The translations under genes and the position numbers were made by a program. DNA of 64,000 nucleotides from Crocinitomicaceae bacterium (GTDB lineage Bacteria; Bacteroidota; Bacteroidia; Flavobacteriales_D; Crocinitomicaceae). The stretch is from NCBI GenBank assembly GCA_022447585.1, contig JAKVAR010000006.1, forward strand, positions 682,001 to 746,000. Direction: 5' to 3'. How positions within the stretch are numbered: the first letter of the stretch is position 1; each line of letters starts with the position of its first letter. The notes under the pieces were generated by a model, which was not told where the DNA came from, did no database searches, and was given only the letters and a program-made list of their open reading frames with translations. Positions 52,610-62,100 of this stretch are shown here, one piece after another.

Positions 52610-55600
52610 TTATTGTTTGACTATTCTATAGGAGGATTCTTTTCCGTCTAATTGAATGTTTAATAGATAAACACCCTTTGAACATTCTAGATCCAACTTC
52701 AATTTATCTATAGAATGATAGCTTTTATTAAAAACCAAACTACCTATTAATGATCTAACTTCTATATCAACATTAGAGTAAACAGCATTTAATTGAATAT
52801 TCAATTCATTTTTCATTGGATTTGGGAAAATTGACATATCGTTATTAGCACCTACTAAATCAGTATCTAGATTCGCAACGTTAAAACATGCTGATGTATC
52901 AATACAATTTCCGTCTGTTATGATTACGGCATAGTTTCCATTTAATTCAGCAGTATAACTTTGATTTGTTTCACCAACAATTAGGTTATTATTATCACAA
53001 TCTATCCACTGATAATTTGCTCCTACATCATTCGAAATTAAAATAGGAGAATTATTAGTGACATCAACGTTTACTTCGCCAATCGTTAAATCAAGCGTAA
53101 TCAATGAATCACAACCAAGCGAACTTGTTAACATCCAAGTAGCCGAACTATTATTTGAGGTATAAGAATTTCCATCAATCCAAATTAGTTCTTCACAGGC
53201 ATATTGAACATCTGTGACACTTTCTGTATTGCCAAGTATTAAATCTAAAGTAACAATTGAATCACAACCTGATGAATTTGTAATTGACCAAGTTGCACTG
53301 CTGTTCGATGAAGTGTATGTTATCCCATCCATCCAGGTATATGAATCACAAGCGGTAATATGATCAACCGAATTTAGGTTTGGACACTCATAGAATTGTA
53401 TCAAATAATTTGCTCCTTGTTTACCGTAAACACCTCCATTAACACTACCTCCCACCCAGGCCAGCGAATCAAATTGTACAGATGAACAAAATGCTTTACT
53501 TTGGTAACCAAGGCCATCCGAAATAAATAGCAAAGAATTACCGTTTCCGCCTATTTCTATACCATCAATGGCAATATCAGAACTCCCGTCCATATGATCC
53601 TCTATTCCACTTAAAACAAATCTATTTTCTATTGATGAATATAAAAGATCATAGGCGGTCGCATTACTAGCAGAAATATTCGGACGTAAATATTCCCATT
53701 CACTAGTTCCGTTTGAAGCAATAATAGATTGTACTTGCATTTGACCATTAACATTACCGTACGTATATAATGTGTCTAGTTGATACAGTACTCCACCAAA
53801 CGAACCAGATTGATACGTTTGGTCCCAATTCAATGAATAATTCGACGAATCAATTGAAATCATAGATTGATAGGAACTCCCGTTATCTCCACATAAAACT
53901 ATCGCCCCTCCCTCATTTATTATATCATAAACATTTCTAGCTGTCGGATATGAATAAATAGAAGTTGGAGTTAACGTACTCTTATTAATACTGAATAAGT
54001 CTTGCACTCCGGCAAAAAGAATTTCATTGTTTGAATAGTTATTCAATAAATCTAAAGGTCTTCCACTTATTGTATTGGCTGATGTTGACGAAATAATTGT
54101 TGACGAAGAAAGGCCGCTCAAATTCCAGCGAATAATATTCATATTTACACCATCTGAATACAATAAAAAGGCTTGACCTGTTGAATCTGACTCCATTTCA
54201 ATGAGCTCAATATCTCCTGTAATAAACAATGAGTCTTGTTGCAAAACACTCCCATTACTAGGGTCTAATTTGAAAAACAAGATGGCTGTAGTACTATCGT
54301 AATTACTTGGTGATACATTAATATAATCTAATCTATTTATTGCTAAATAAGCTGAGTTTTCATTTATTGATATGCATCCTGCTTTAGTTTTACCTGAGGA
54401 AGTATCAGCAAATTCCCATTCTGAAACTCCAAAATCTTTTCTCATTTGAAGCACAGCCATGTCTCCTTTCTGCAATAAAAGAAACATACTATCATTTGAA
54501 TTTTGAATATCTACAGTTGACGAAAAGTGTTGATGATCTAAACCAATATGGTGTCGAATACTTGGTAACCCGGTAACCGTATCAAGAGCAATAAATGTCG
54601 CTTTCACATCAAGTGGACCAACCTCTTCATTACCAACAAAAATTGGCACATTGTTTATTACTGCTACCCCTCTTCCTATACTACCATTATCACAATTCAA
54701 CGAATCCTGTGTGATAGTAATATCAAAATCTTTAGTTCCATCTTGAGAATGTATTTTCATTAAACCCCATATGCTAGGGCCATAGTCAAAACCTCCATAG
54801 ACTCCATTTAAATACGCATTCCCTTCACAATCTATATCCAATACTTTCGCTGATTCTTTCGAGTTACAGACACCAACTGTTAAAGATGTCATGTTTTGAT
54901 TGGAGTACCACTCTTCTAAACCGGTTTCCTTATTGATTTTCGATGAAGAATAAAAACTCGAGCCTGCTCCGACATATTTATACTGATAAGTCATATATAA
55001 ATAGCCAAATTGATCTTTAAAGTCTCGTAGGCTATTATTTCCAGATATTTCTGTTTTCCATATTATGGACCCGTCAACAGAACTGGTTTTAGCTAAAATA
55101 AGTTCAGTCCCAAAATCCACATCATAACCAAAAACAAATATATCTCCATGTGCATCACAATATAGCTCAGTTATTTCATCAATTTTATCAGGATCATTCA
55201 AATCAAGGTTAAATCGTTTTTTCCAAACCCTTTGATTTAATCTGTCGCCATTCAGTTTATATAAGGTGTTTCGAATACCATAAAGGACATTTCCATATGG
55301 GTCCACCGCCAACTCGGGCTCAGTGTTATTTCCATAACCCATTTCATAGGATATGAGAGAATCGCCTGTGGATTTATTCAAAAAAGCTAAATAATGATAG
55401 TCTGAAAAGTCCCCATAACTAATTATAAAACGAGTAGAGTCATATTCTTCTATTTCAATAGAATTGTTAGTGAAACCTATGGCTGAATCATAATCTATTG
55501 ATGTAATCCATTCAGAAGTTCCACTGGTGGCATTGATTTTCCAAATTTGCTCACAACCATAGGCGTACACAAATCCATCACTAAACAATTCAACTTGCGA

Positions 55601-55879
55601 TACAAGATAACAGCTAATTTGTTCACTGTTATCAACAGTAGACCAGACAACTTCTCCTATCTGATTCAATCTCAAGACAACTCCCTCGTTTATACCTGAA
55701 TTACCTTCAAACCAGCCTGCCACAATAAATCCATTTTCAACCTCCAGAACATCAATGATATTGGTAAGATCACCTGCTAATGAATCATAAAAAAAATCTT
55801 CATCGACCAATGTTTGTGCCTGAGAATATGTTATATAGAATAACGATAACAAAACATATAAAAACTTATTCATTCTCAT
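52610..55879 (-). CDS. T9SS-secreted beta-propeller protein
   Basis: The 1,089-residue protein has a signal peptide (about 1-22, ending TYSQAQ), a long region of PQQ/SBBP-like propeller blades (up to about 830, e.g. WKINATSGTSEWITSI), two 'CDSYTWMDGITYTSSNSSATW...GCDSIVTLDL' modules and one 'GANYQWIDCDNN' module, then a sorting domain (IFPNPMKNELNIQL ... CSKGVYLLNIQLDGKESSYRIVKQ). The ATG starts immediately after the stop of the upstream gene, so the two are co-translated. The module pair is shared with the protein encoded at 26850. Ligand and role are unknown. Confidence 0.87.
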   Translation of the reverse strand: MRMNKFLYVLLSLFYITYSQAQTLVDEDFFYDSLAGDLTNIIDVLEVENGFIVAGWFEGNSGINEGVVLRLNQIGEVVWSTVDNSEQISCYLVSQVELFSDGFVYAYGCEQIWKINATSGTSEWITSIDYDSAIGFTNNSIEIEEYDSTRFIISYGDFSDYHYLAFLNKSTGDSLISYEMGYGNNTEPELAVDPYGNVLYGIRNTLYKLNGDRLNQRVWKKRFNLDLNDPDKIDEITELYCDAHGDIFVFGYDVDFGTELILAKTSSVDGSIIWKTEISGNNSLRDFKDQFGYLYMTYQYKYVGAGSSFYSSSKINKETGLEEWYSNQNMTSLTVGVCNSKESAKVLDIDCEGNAYLNGVYGGFDYGPSIWGLMKIHSQDGTKDFDITITQDSLNCDNGSIGRGVAVINNVPIFVGNEEVGPLDVKATFIALDTVTGLPSIRHHIGLDHQHFSSTVDIQNSNDSMFLLLQKGDMAVLQMRKDFGVSEWEFADTSSGKTKAGCISINENSAYLAINRLDYINVSPSNYDSTTAILFFKLDPSNGSVLQQDSLFITGDIELIEMESDSTGQAFLLYSDGVNMNIIRWNLSGLSSSTIISSTSANTISGRPLDLLNNYSNNEILFAGVQDLFSINKSTLTPTSIYSYPTARNVYDIINEGGAIVLCGDNGSSYQSMISIDSSNYSLNWDQTYQSGSFGGVLYQLDTLYTYGNVNGQMQVQSIIASNGTSEWEYLRPNISASNATAYDLLYSSIENRFVLSGIEDHMDGSSDIAIDGIEIGGNGNSLLFISDGLGYQSKAFCSSVQFDSLAWVGGSVNGGVYGKQGANYLIQFYECPNLNSVDHITACDSYTWMDGITYTSSNSSATWSITNSSGCDSIVTLDLILGNTESVTDVQYACEELIWIDGNSYTSNNSSATWMLTSSLGCDSLITLDLTIGEVNVDVTNNSPILISNDVGANYQWIDCDNNNLIVGETNQSYTAELNGNYAVIITDGNCIDTSACFNVANLDTDLVGANNDMSIFPNPMKNELNIQLNAVYSNVDIEVRSLIGSLVFNKSYHSIDKLKLDLECSKGVYLLNIQLDGKESSYRIVKQ

Positions 55880-58018
55880 CTAGTTTAATGTTATAGTTTT
55901 GCTCACAGAACAACCAATCTGATCCATTATTGTCACGGACCAAGAACCTGGTGGGCTGACCGTGATTTTATCCGTGATTTCATTTGTAGACCATTGTAGT
56001 GAATCATAGACTTGATTCGGCACAGTTAACTCATATTCAGGACTACAATCGGAAACAATTCTAACCGAAACATTTGGTTCTCCAAGATATTGATAAGTGA
56101 TGCTTCCTCCATTATTTAATTCATAATTATCAGCATTTCCATTAGGTAGAACAAGAAAGTAATCTAATACGTAGTTGGTGTTTGGTGAAAAATTATATGC
56201 TCCAAAATTTACTAATACCGTGTCTCCTGGGGGCAAAGTTGTGTAATTCCATATTACATCATTATCAATACCATATGAATAATGGCTTAAAGCAAATGAA
56301 TCAATTTGAAAAGTTGAATAATTCGCTACGTTTAATTTGATCGAATCAGCCTGAGAACATGTGTAATTATTCGGTTCTTCGATTGAAATTAGACTAATAT
56401 CACGTAATGTAGCGTAATCCAAATCAAACTCGTCGGCTCCAATGTCAAATGCTACAACTCCTCTAGGTTCGTCATCAAAATCAACTAAAATCCCAGGAAA
56501 AGCAAACGCATTCCCATTGGCAATTACTAAATTATCTAAATGTAAATCATATTGATCTACATAATTTGGATTCCAATTCCAAGAACTAGAATCTTTACCA
56601 TAGGTTACCGTCCAATCTTCATAAGTAATATGATCCCCAAGTCCAAACCTCACTAAGGAATCAGACGGGCTATAATAAATGTTATGGTGAGGGTGCCACC
56701 AAGATGTATCAGTACAATAAACTAGGGGGCCAAACTCCTCGGATTGCACAATATTATTAACGAACTCAATTTGAGTTGAATTCTTAATTCCGATTGCCTC
56801 ACCAAAAATATCTAATGCATTGTATTGATAAAAGTTGTTATTTATAACATTTATATCGCTTGAAGAAAGAATACTTAATACCTCTCCATTACTTCTCAGA
56901 AAGTTGTTACTAATATTCATTGAAGAACATCCGTTTGAAAAAACACCTATTTCTTCACTACCAATTAGATTATTTCTCGTTATAAGACCATTTTCACATC
57001 CAAGAAACCTAACTGGATTATCAATATTAGGTGAATTAACTTCGTTGTTATTAAATAAAACTTGTCCAAAATGATCAAACTCTACCCAACCATCATTAAA
57101 CTTATTATTTAGTATCTCAACAATACCATTGCTATTGTCTGGTTGCGCCCCGTTATTATCAAACATAATACTACAACCTAAACCAAAAACATTATTTGAG
57201 ATTCGCACATCATGGAAGCTTGGTCCCCCTCCATTATAACCAGTTTGAATCTCACCTCCCAAAATCACACAATTCTCTATTGAAAAATTAGAAACAGAAT
57301 TTAGTTTAAAGATAATTGACCCAGCTTGTGGCTCAATTTCAATTTTTCTAAATGTTAAATATTCAACCGAATTTAAATCAATAGATGGTGATGAAAAAAT
57401 TGCTAAAGAAACAGCGGTAGAGTCTTGACTCAAAGATTGAATTACAACAGGGTTTGCAGAAGACATTCCTGTGTAAGAATTAATTTCTATACCACTAACA
57501 TTGTGAACTCCATCTTCTATATTTAGGGTTGTTGGACCGCAAACACCGTAATCATTCAAGTGATTAGTAGCATCAAAAACCGAGGTGAAATCACAGGTGA
57601 GGCAACCTACTGAATACACACCATTTAGTCGAGAGTATGTGTTAAAGGAATAACCGTCATTAGCAGGTTGAACATCGGTATTACCATTTGGTAATCCAGT
57701 GCTAACAATAACATTATTACTTAATTGATTTGTTAAAGAGAAGCTTCCCAAATCTAAATTTATAATTTGTCCACTAGGTATTACTTGTATTATTGGCATT
57801 GAATCTAAAAGAGTCCCGTTCACATTAATATAAATGTAAAAACTATCAATTTGCTGAAGGCCAAAGTTTTCTATATCTGCTGACAGGTTAGAATAAGTTC
57901 CTGAGCAGTTGATGGAACCTAGAGCAGTCGAATTGACTACCCCAATATCCAAGCCGTAAGAACTCGTAGAAATTAATAATAGCCATAACAAAGAGTAAAA
58001 ACGAATGGTTTTATGCAT
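55880..58018 (-). CDS. Secreted right-handed beta-helix protein without sorting tail
   Basis: The start is the ATG at 58018 (712 residues), where the signal peptide begins (MHKTIRFYSLLWLLLISTSSYG); the frame opens 44 codons earlier but runs into IS sequence. About 90-180 is a CARDB-like domain, 190-500 is a parallel beta-helix (repeated IENC, ISNNVFG, ILNNKFN, ISNNFLR), and a second CARDB-like domain follows. It ends after QIGCSVSKTITLN, with no T9SS sorting domain. It abuts the propeller gene without a gap, so the pair may work together, the tail-bearing partner acting as the anchor. Confidence 0.82.
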   Translation of the reverse strand: MHKTIRFYSLLWLLLISTSSYGLDIGVVNSTALGSINCSGTYSNLSADIENFGLQQIDSFYIYINVNGTLLDSMPIIQVIPSGQIINLDLGSFSLTNQLSNNVIVSTGLPNGNTDVQPANDGYSFNTYSRLNGVYSVGCLTCDFTSVFDATNHLNDYGVCGPTTLNIEDGVHNVSGIEINSYTGMSSANPVVIQSLSQDSTAVSLAIFSSPSIDLNSVEYLTFRKIEIEPQAGSIIFKLNSVSNFSIENCVILGGEIQTGYNGGGPSFHDVRISNNVFGLGCSIMFDNNGAQPDNSNGIVEILNNKFNDGWVEFDHFGQVLFNNNEVNSPNIDNPVRFLGCENGLITRNNLIGSEEIGVFSNGCSSMNISNNFLRSNGEVLSILSSSDINVINNNFYQYNALDIFGEAIGIKNSTQIEFVNNIVQSEEFGPLVYCTDTSWWHPHHNIYYSPSDSLVRFGLGDHITYEDWTVTYGKDSSSWNWNPNYVDQYDLHLDNLVIANGNAFAFPGILVDFDDEPRGVVAFDIGADEFDLDYATLRDISLISIEEPNNYTCSQADSIKLNVANYSTFQIDSFALSHYSYGIDNDVIWNYTTLPPGDTVLVNFGAYNFSPNTNYVLDYFLVLPNGNADNYELNNGGSITYQYLGEPNVSVRIVSDCSPEYELTVPNQVYDSLQWSTNEITDKITVSPPGSWSVTIMDQIGCSVSKTITLN

Positions 58019-58118
58019 TTTAAATTTTCTTTTAAATAAAAGACAAAGCATAAAGATATGGTAATTCTTCAAAAGAATCCTGACAACTATATTGAGTGAG
58101 TTGGAATTTAGTTGGAAT

Positions 58119-58744
58119 AGGGTAGCGAAGTACTCTTTTCTCAACCCCAAAAGTAGATTTTTAATATTGCGCTTAACATTAACAAACTCTTTGAATATGC
58201 TATAGTTCTCCGATTTAATCTCTTTATATGAGTTCTTAATGTTAGATTCTTCCTTTCAATATAGTTTATCCGTTCTTACTTCTTTCGCGTCAGACAAAAT
58301 AAGTGACTGAGTTACCACTCGGAGTGTAGTTAAATTTCTTCTTCCAACAGAATAGCCAATTACTTATCTGGTTTTCCTATCAATAGCATAGGCAATACAA
58401 TAACGTTGGCTTTTATTGCCAATGTACGTGTACATTTCATCCATTTCGTATATTCGGCCTTTATAAATTATTGGCTTGCTAATCTTTTTCGCAATTAGTT
58501 TTATTCGAGTCGTAACCGTTTCCGGAGCAATTTCTAAGAGCCTTGAAATACTTCGGGTCCCACAGCCTTCTTTTAATAAAGCGATAATTCGAATGTTTAT
58601 ATCATACTCATACGATTTACGAGAGTACGATTCAATATAGCTTCGCTTACAATTATTACAATAATAGCGCTGTATTCCTGTTGATTTGACTATTCCAATT
58701 TTCACGGAGTCTGTATTGCATTTTTTACATTTCATATCTATCAC
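58119..58744 (-). mobile_element. IS1-type insertion remnant
   Basis: The remnant includes the truncated transposase and an end segment (AGGGTAGCGAAG at 58118-58129) also seen, diverged, at 48800. The other end is not clear. The secreted gene that starts at 58018 begins about 100 bases beyond it, so the insertion sits in its upstream region. Confidence 0.7.
58141..58744 (-). pseudogene. IS1-family transposase, stop plus deletion and frameshift
   Basis: The first 126 codons (58364-58744) are an InsA/InsB-like start with a zinc finger (CKKCN...YYCNNCKR), a helix-turn-helix (LKEGCGTRSISRLLEIAPETV) and part of the catalytic core. A stop (58364-58366) follows DRKTR. In the same frame the protein continues (VIGYSVGRRNLTTLRVV...), then a deletion and frameshift, and the family C-terminus (LTLRTHIKRLNRRT...LLMLSAILKIYFWG) is found in another frame, ending at 58141. 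Confidence 0.88.
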
Positions 58745-58787
58745 ACTTTCTTCGAACTTATTGAGTTTAAAGTCAATTTAAAGCACG

Positions 58788-58813
58788 AAAAAAGGGCAAC
58801 CCTATGGCTACCC
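58788..58813 (-). terminator. Diverged copy of a secreted-gene terminator
   Basis: GGGCAACC and GGCTACCC pair around CTAT; on the minus-strand transcript two of the eight pairs are G-U, and six T residues follow. About 40 bases around it match the terminator region at 45350-45379. No gene remains above it on this strand. Confidence 0.6.
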
Positions 58814-59109
58814 TCACTATTAAAATATTATTTATGTTAATTGTTGTTTCATTTTCAATTAGTTACGTTTTTTGAAATAGTCTATCAGACTTTCTGTACA
58901 CTACCCAAAAGTGAGCAAAATGTTACTCTAATATGTTACCCAAGTTTTAATACCGATTCAGTTTCATTCTCGACTTAAAACACTCAATTTTCATTGAATT
59001 TGGGCAAAACCACGTATTTATACGTATGAAACAATTCAAAAATCACGTATTACTACTTGCATAAATGATAATAGTATTGCTGAACTTTGCCGGACAAAAT
59101 ATTATTCAA
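58814..59109. other. Upstream region of the giant Rhs-like gene
   Basis: It holds a partial IS-end repeat (copy C, 58906-58940), a small hairpin with ACGTA arms near 59010, and a -7-like element (GAACTTTG, 59083-59090, one mismatch) 19 bases before the ATG at 59110. I see no gene. Confidence 0.45.
58906..58940 (+). repeat. IS-end-like repeat, copy C (partial)
   Basis: It matches the right half of copies A and B (AAAAGTGAGCAAAATGTTAC then TAATATGTTACCC) with one mismatch; the left half is missing. Confidence 0.65.
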
Positions 59110-62100
59110 ATGAAACAATCAATTTCAATTGTATTATTCCTTTTAGTTGGTTTAATAAGTCTAAAGGCAAACTCTCAAATTGTTGGTGGAAGATCTAATG
59201 GAGAAATGACCCCAAAAGTTGCAGAGGCGACAAAATTAACTGGAGGTGGATTTTCAGGAGACGTTAACGTTATGACAGGAGGCTTTAATGCATCTGTTCC
59301 TTTAGGTTCAGTTAGTACACCAAGCGGGTTGAGCTTTAGTCTTTCACTTGATTATAATAGTTCGTTTGCCATAGGTAATACTAAACCTCAAATTTCTGGT
59401 TTGCCTTATGGAGATGGATGGAGCCCGAACATTCCAACAATTAGCTTTGAAACGGATGCTTTTCATAAGTTTTTATTTCAGCAGGAGTGTCATAGTAATA
59501 ATACACCTCCAAATCCGAATGTTGAACATTTAGATTACGGAGATGATTCAGATGGTTATCAGGCAAGTGATGAGGGTGATTTATATTATTATTCCCCACA
59601 AGTAAATATACCGGGAGTTGCTAGTGGACGTGCAATTTTCAAATATGTAGATGCCGCTGATGCAGGATGTTTAGTTTTTGTTTTGAACAAATTTGAATCA
59701 CCAATTGAAATCCGTTTCTACGGAAAGTCATGGAGAGCCAGAACAAGTGATGGAACGATCTACAATTTCGGAAAATGTATGACCTCTTACAGAGCACCTT
59801 CTAATAAAAGGGTAATTGGTTATAATCTTCCGGGAGTTGTATCTGAAAGTGACCCAGTAATGCCTATTTTAGAATCTGGAGAGTATAGTGGAACAGGTAT
59901 TCAAGTAAAGAATAGCATCGAGCCAAAGGTGAGTACAAGTAGTTGGTATTGTACTGACATACGTAACATGCTAAATTATGGGAACGTAATTACGTTTGAA
60001 TATGAGACTTATGGTGAGTTCAATTATTTCGCTGAATTCAATCAAGAAAGATACGGTTATGTAAATAAGAATGTTTTTAGCGCTTATACCTTCCCAACAC
60101 CCCTTGACTTTAAGGCATGCACAGATATCCTTCTAACAAAGATTACTTCATTCGTTGTAGATTCACCATATGAAGTTTTAGACTTAGAGTATCAAACGGA
60201 TTTTGATATTCTTTCAGCTAACAATGGGATTAATTTTAATTCAAATAATCCAAATGTAGGAAGATTAGACTCACTTTACAGTTATGAAATCGTAGAAGAG
60301 TTTGGAGAAGGAACAAACTTTACGAATTGGAGAAAGTATAAACACAGAAAATTAGATAATTCAGCTTCTATTAATCCGTCAAATCCTTATCAAGATGGTA
60401 ATGGAAACTACCTCAAGGAATCTATATCTGGAAATGATCTTGAGTTTGGTCATGGTGTCCTAGAATCGCCTAGACTCATGAGGAATGAAAACATGCATGC
60501 TGGAGATATTTATGAGGTTCGTACTACCATCTCAAGAGAAAATCAATATAGTCTTTCAGATGGAAATGGCACAATTGATATTGCCATTGTGAGTGGTAAG
60601 AATCAATCATCAGTATCATCACCCTCGAATTTTGATCAATTAGACAATGATGGAATATTCTCACAATCCAATTATTTAGAAACTAGGGGGGTGTCGATAT
60701 TTTCGACATTTAATATGGCACTTAAGTGGCAAATGGGGAGAGGACAAAGTGAAATGGAAACATCTAATTTCTTTGTTATGCCAAATCTACCAACATCTTT
60801 CGATGGGTTTAATATTCAAATTGGACCTGGTAACTCTGATATGGATTATTCTACAAGTCCTGGGCCTGGAATAGGAGGATTGGGGAATATAGGTGATACA
60901 GAAATTGAAGTATACGATGCTTATCATTATGCCCAGGTAGGAGTTCCTACATCGTCATCTGACATACCTGCCAATTTTGGAGTAGGATATCCTTGGAGTA
61001 TGATGGCACCTGTATATAAAGAGATGCAAGAAGCTGCATGGCCCCCTGCACCTATTGATAATGAAGATCTTTATCACGAGTGGTGGAGTAATCCTGTAAT
61101 GCAAACTCCAAATAAGCCAACAAAGCTAGGAGATGAAACACATCTTGAAAAGGTTCAGTTAATTAGATATTCGAAGAATCCATATATGCTTTCTGGAGTT
61201 AAGAAGTATCGTATGAATGGCTCTTCTGGAGATTCAGGTACAACCTTTAGTGGGGTTCAACCAATATCACAAACAAAACTTAATTATTCTAAAAAGCTGG
61301 TTGATAAGTTAGAAAATTATAACATTGGAAGCCCGCAACCAAGTTCATTTTATAATCGAAGTATCGTGCTTTTAAATGAAATAGTAGAGGTTCCATTAAG
61401 TGGGGATTTATATGCTGATGACTATGGAATGGCGGACACATCAAAAACTTTAACTACTTTTATTGCATATTCTTCCACTGGTGATTTAGGAATTGAGGAT
61501 GTGTCAGGTGCTACACCATATGCAGGTCATGAGCATTTCTTAATTTCAGAATTTGCGGATCATTTAGGAGGTATTACAAAGGTTGAGTACTATGATCTTG
61601 ATGACAATAATTACACACGAATAAGAGAGGATTACCGAAACCCTCAACCCTGTAATGGCAATGTCCTATCTGCGCCATATAAAAGAAATTTTTCTCACAC
61701 CATTCATCCTGCTGTTAAGTTTCTATATAAGAATGATTTGGAGCAGAATGGAAATACTCAGAACACAACGTTCACAAAGTGGGAGTATCAGTATGAAGAC
61801 ACTATTTCAGCTACTAGTGCACTTCTTTTACCTCAAGATCATTTTAGAACTTCTGGATTTAAAAGATCAATAAATGGGTTTTCTACTGTTAGAAAATATG
61901 GCCCAGCTATCAATGCTCAGGGACATAGAAACTATACAGAATATAAATTCTATGGTGGAAATGGTTTCAATCAATCTATTGATGAATATTTACTATATGG
62001 AAAAATAAAATCAGAAAAGAATTTCTTTACTGATGGAGTAAATCCAGATGTTTTGCACGATGAAAAAATCACACATTACTCGCATACATTAGCATTCAAA

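Noticed and set aside
58100-58820. A complete IS1 element with AGGGTAGC inverted repeats.
   Set aside because: The right-hand AGGGTAGC belongs to a terminator hairpin that has a copy at 45.36 kb, so the right end cannot be fixed.
61655-61873. Short frames at 61655-61873 (+) and 62447-62650 (-).
   Set aside because: Both are shadows within the giant Rhs-like frame, which is open throughout.
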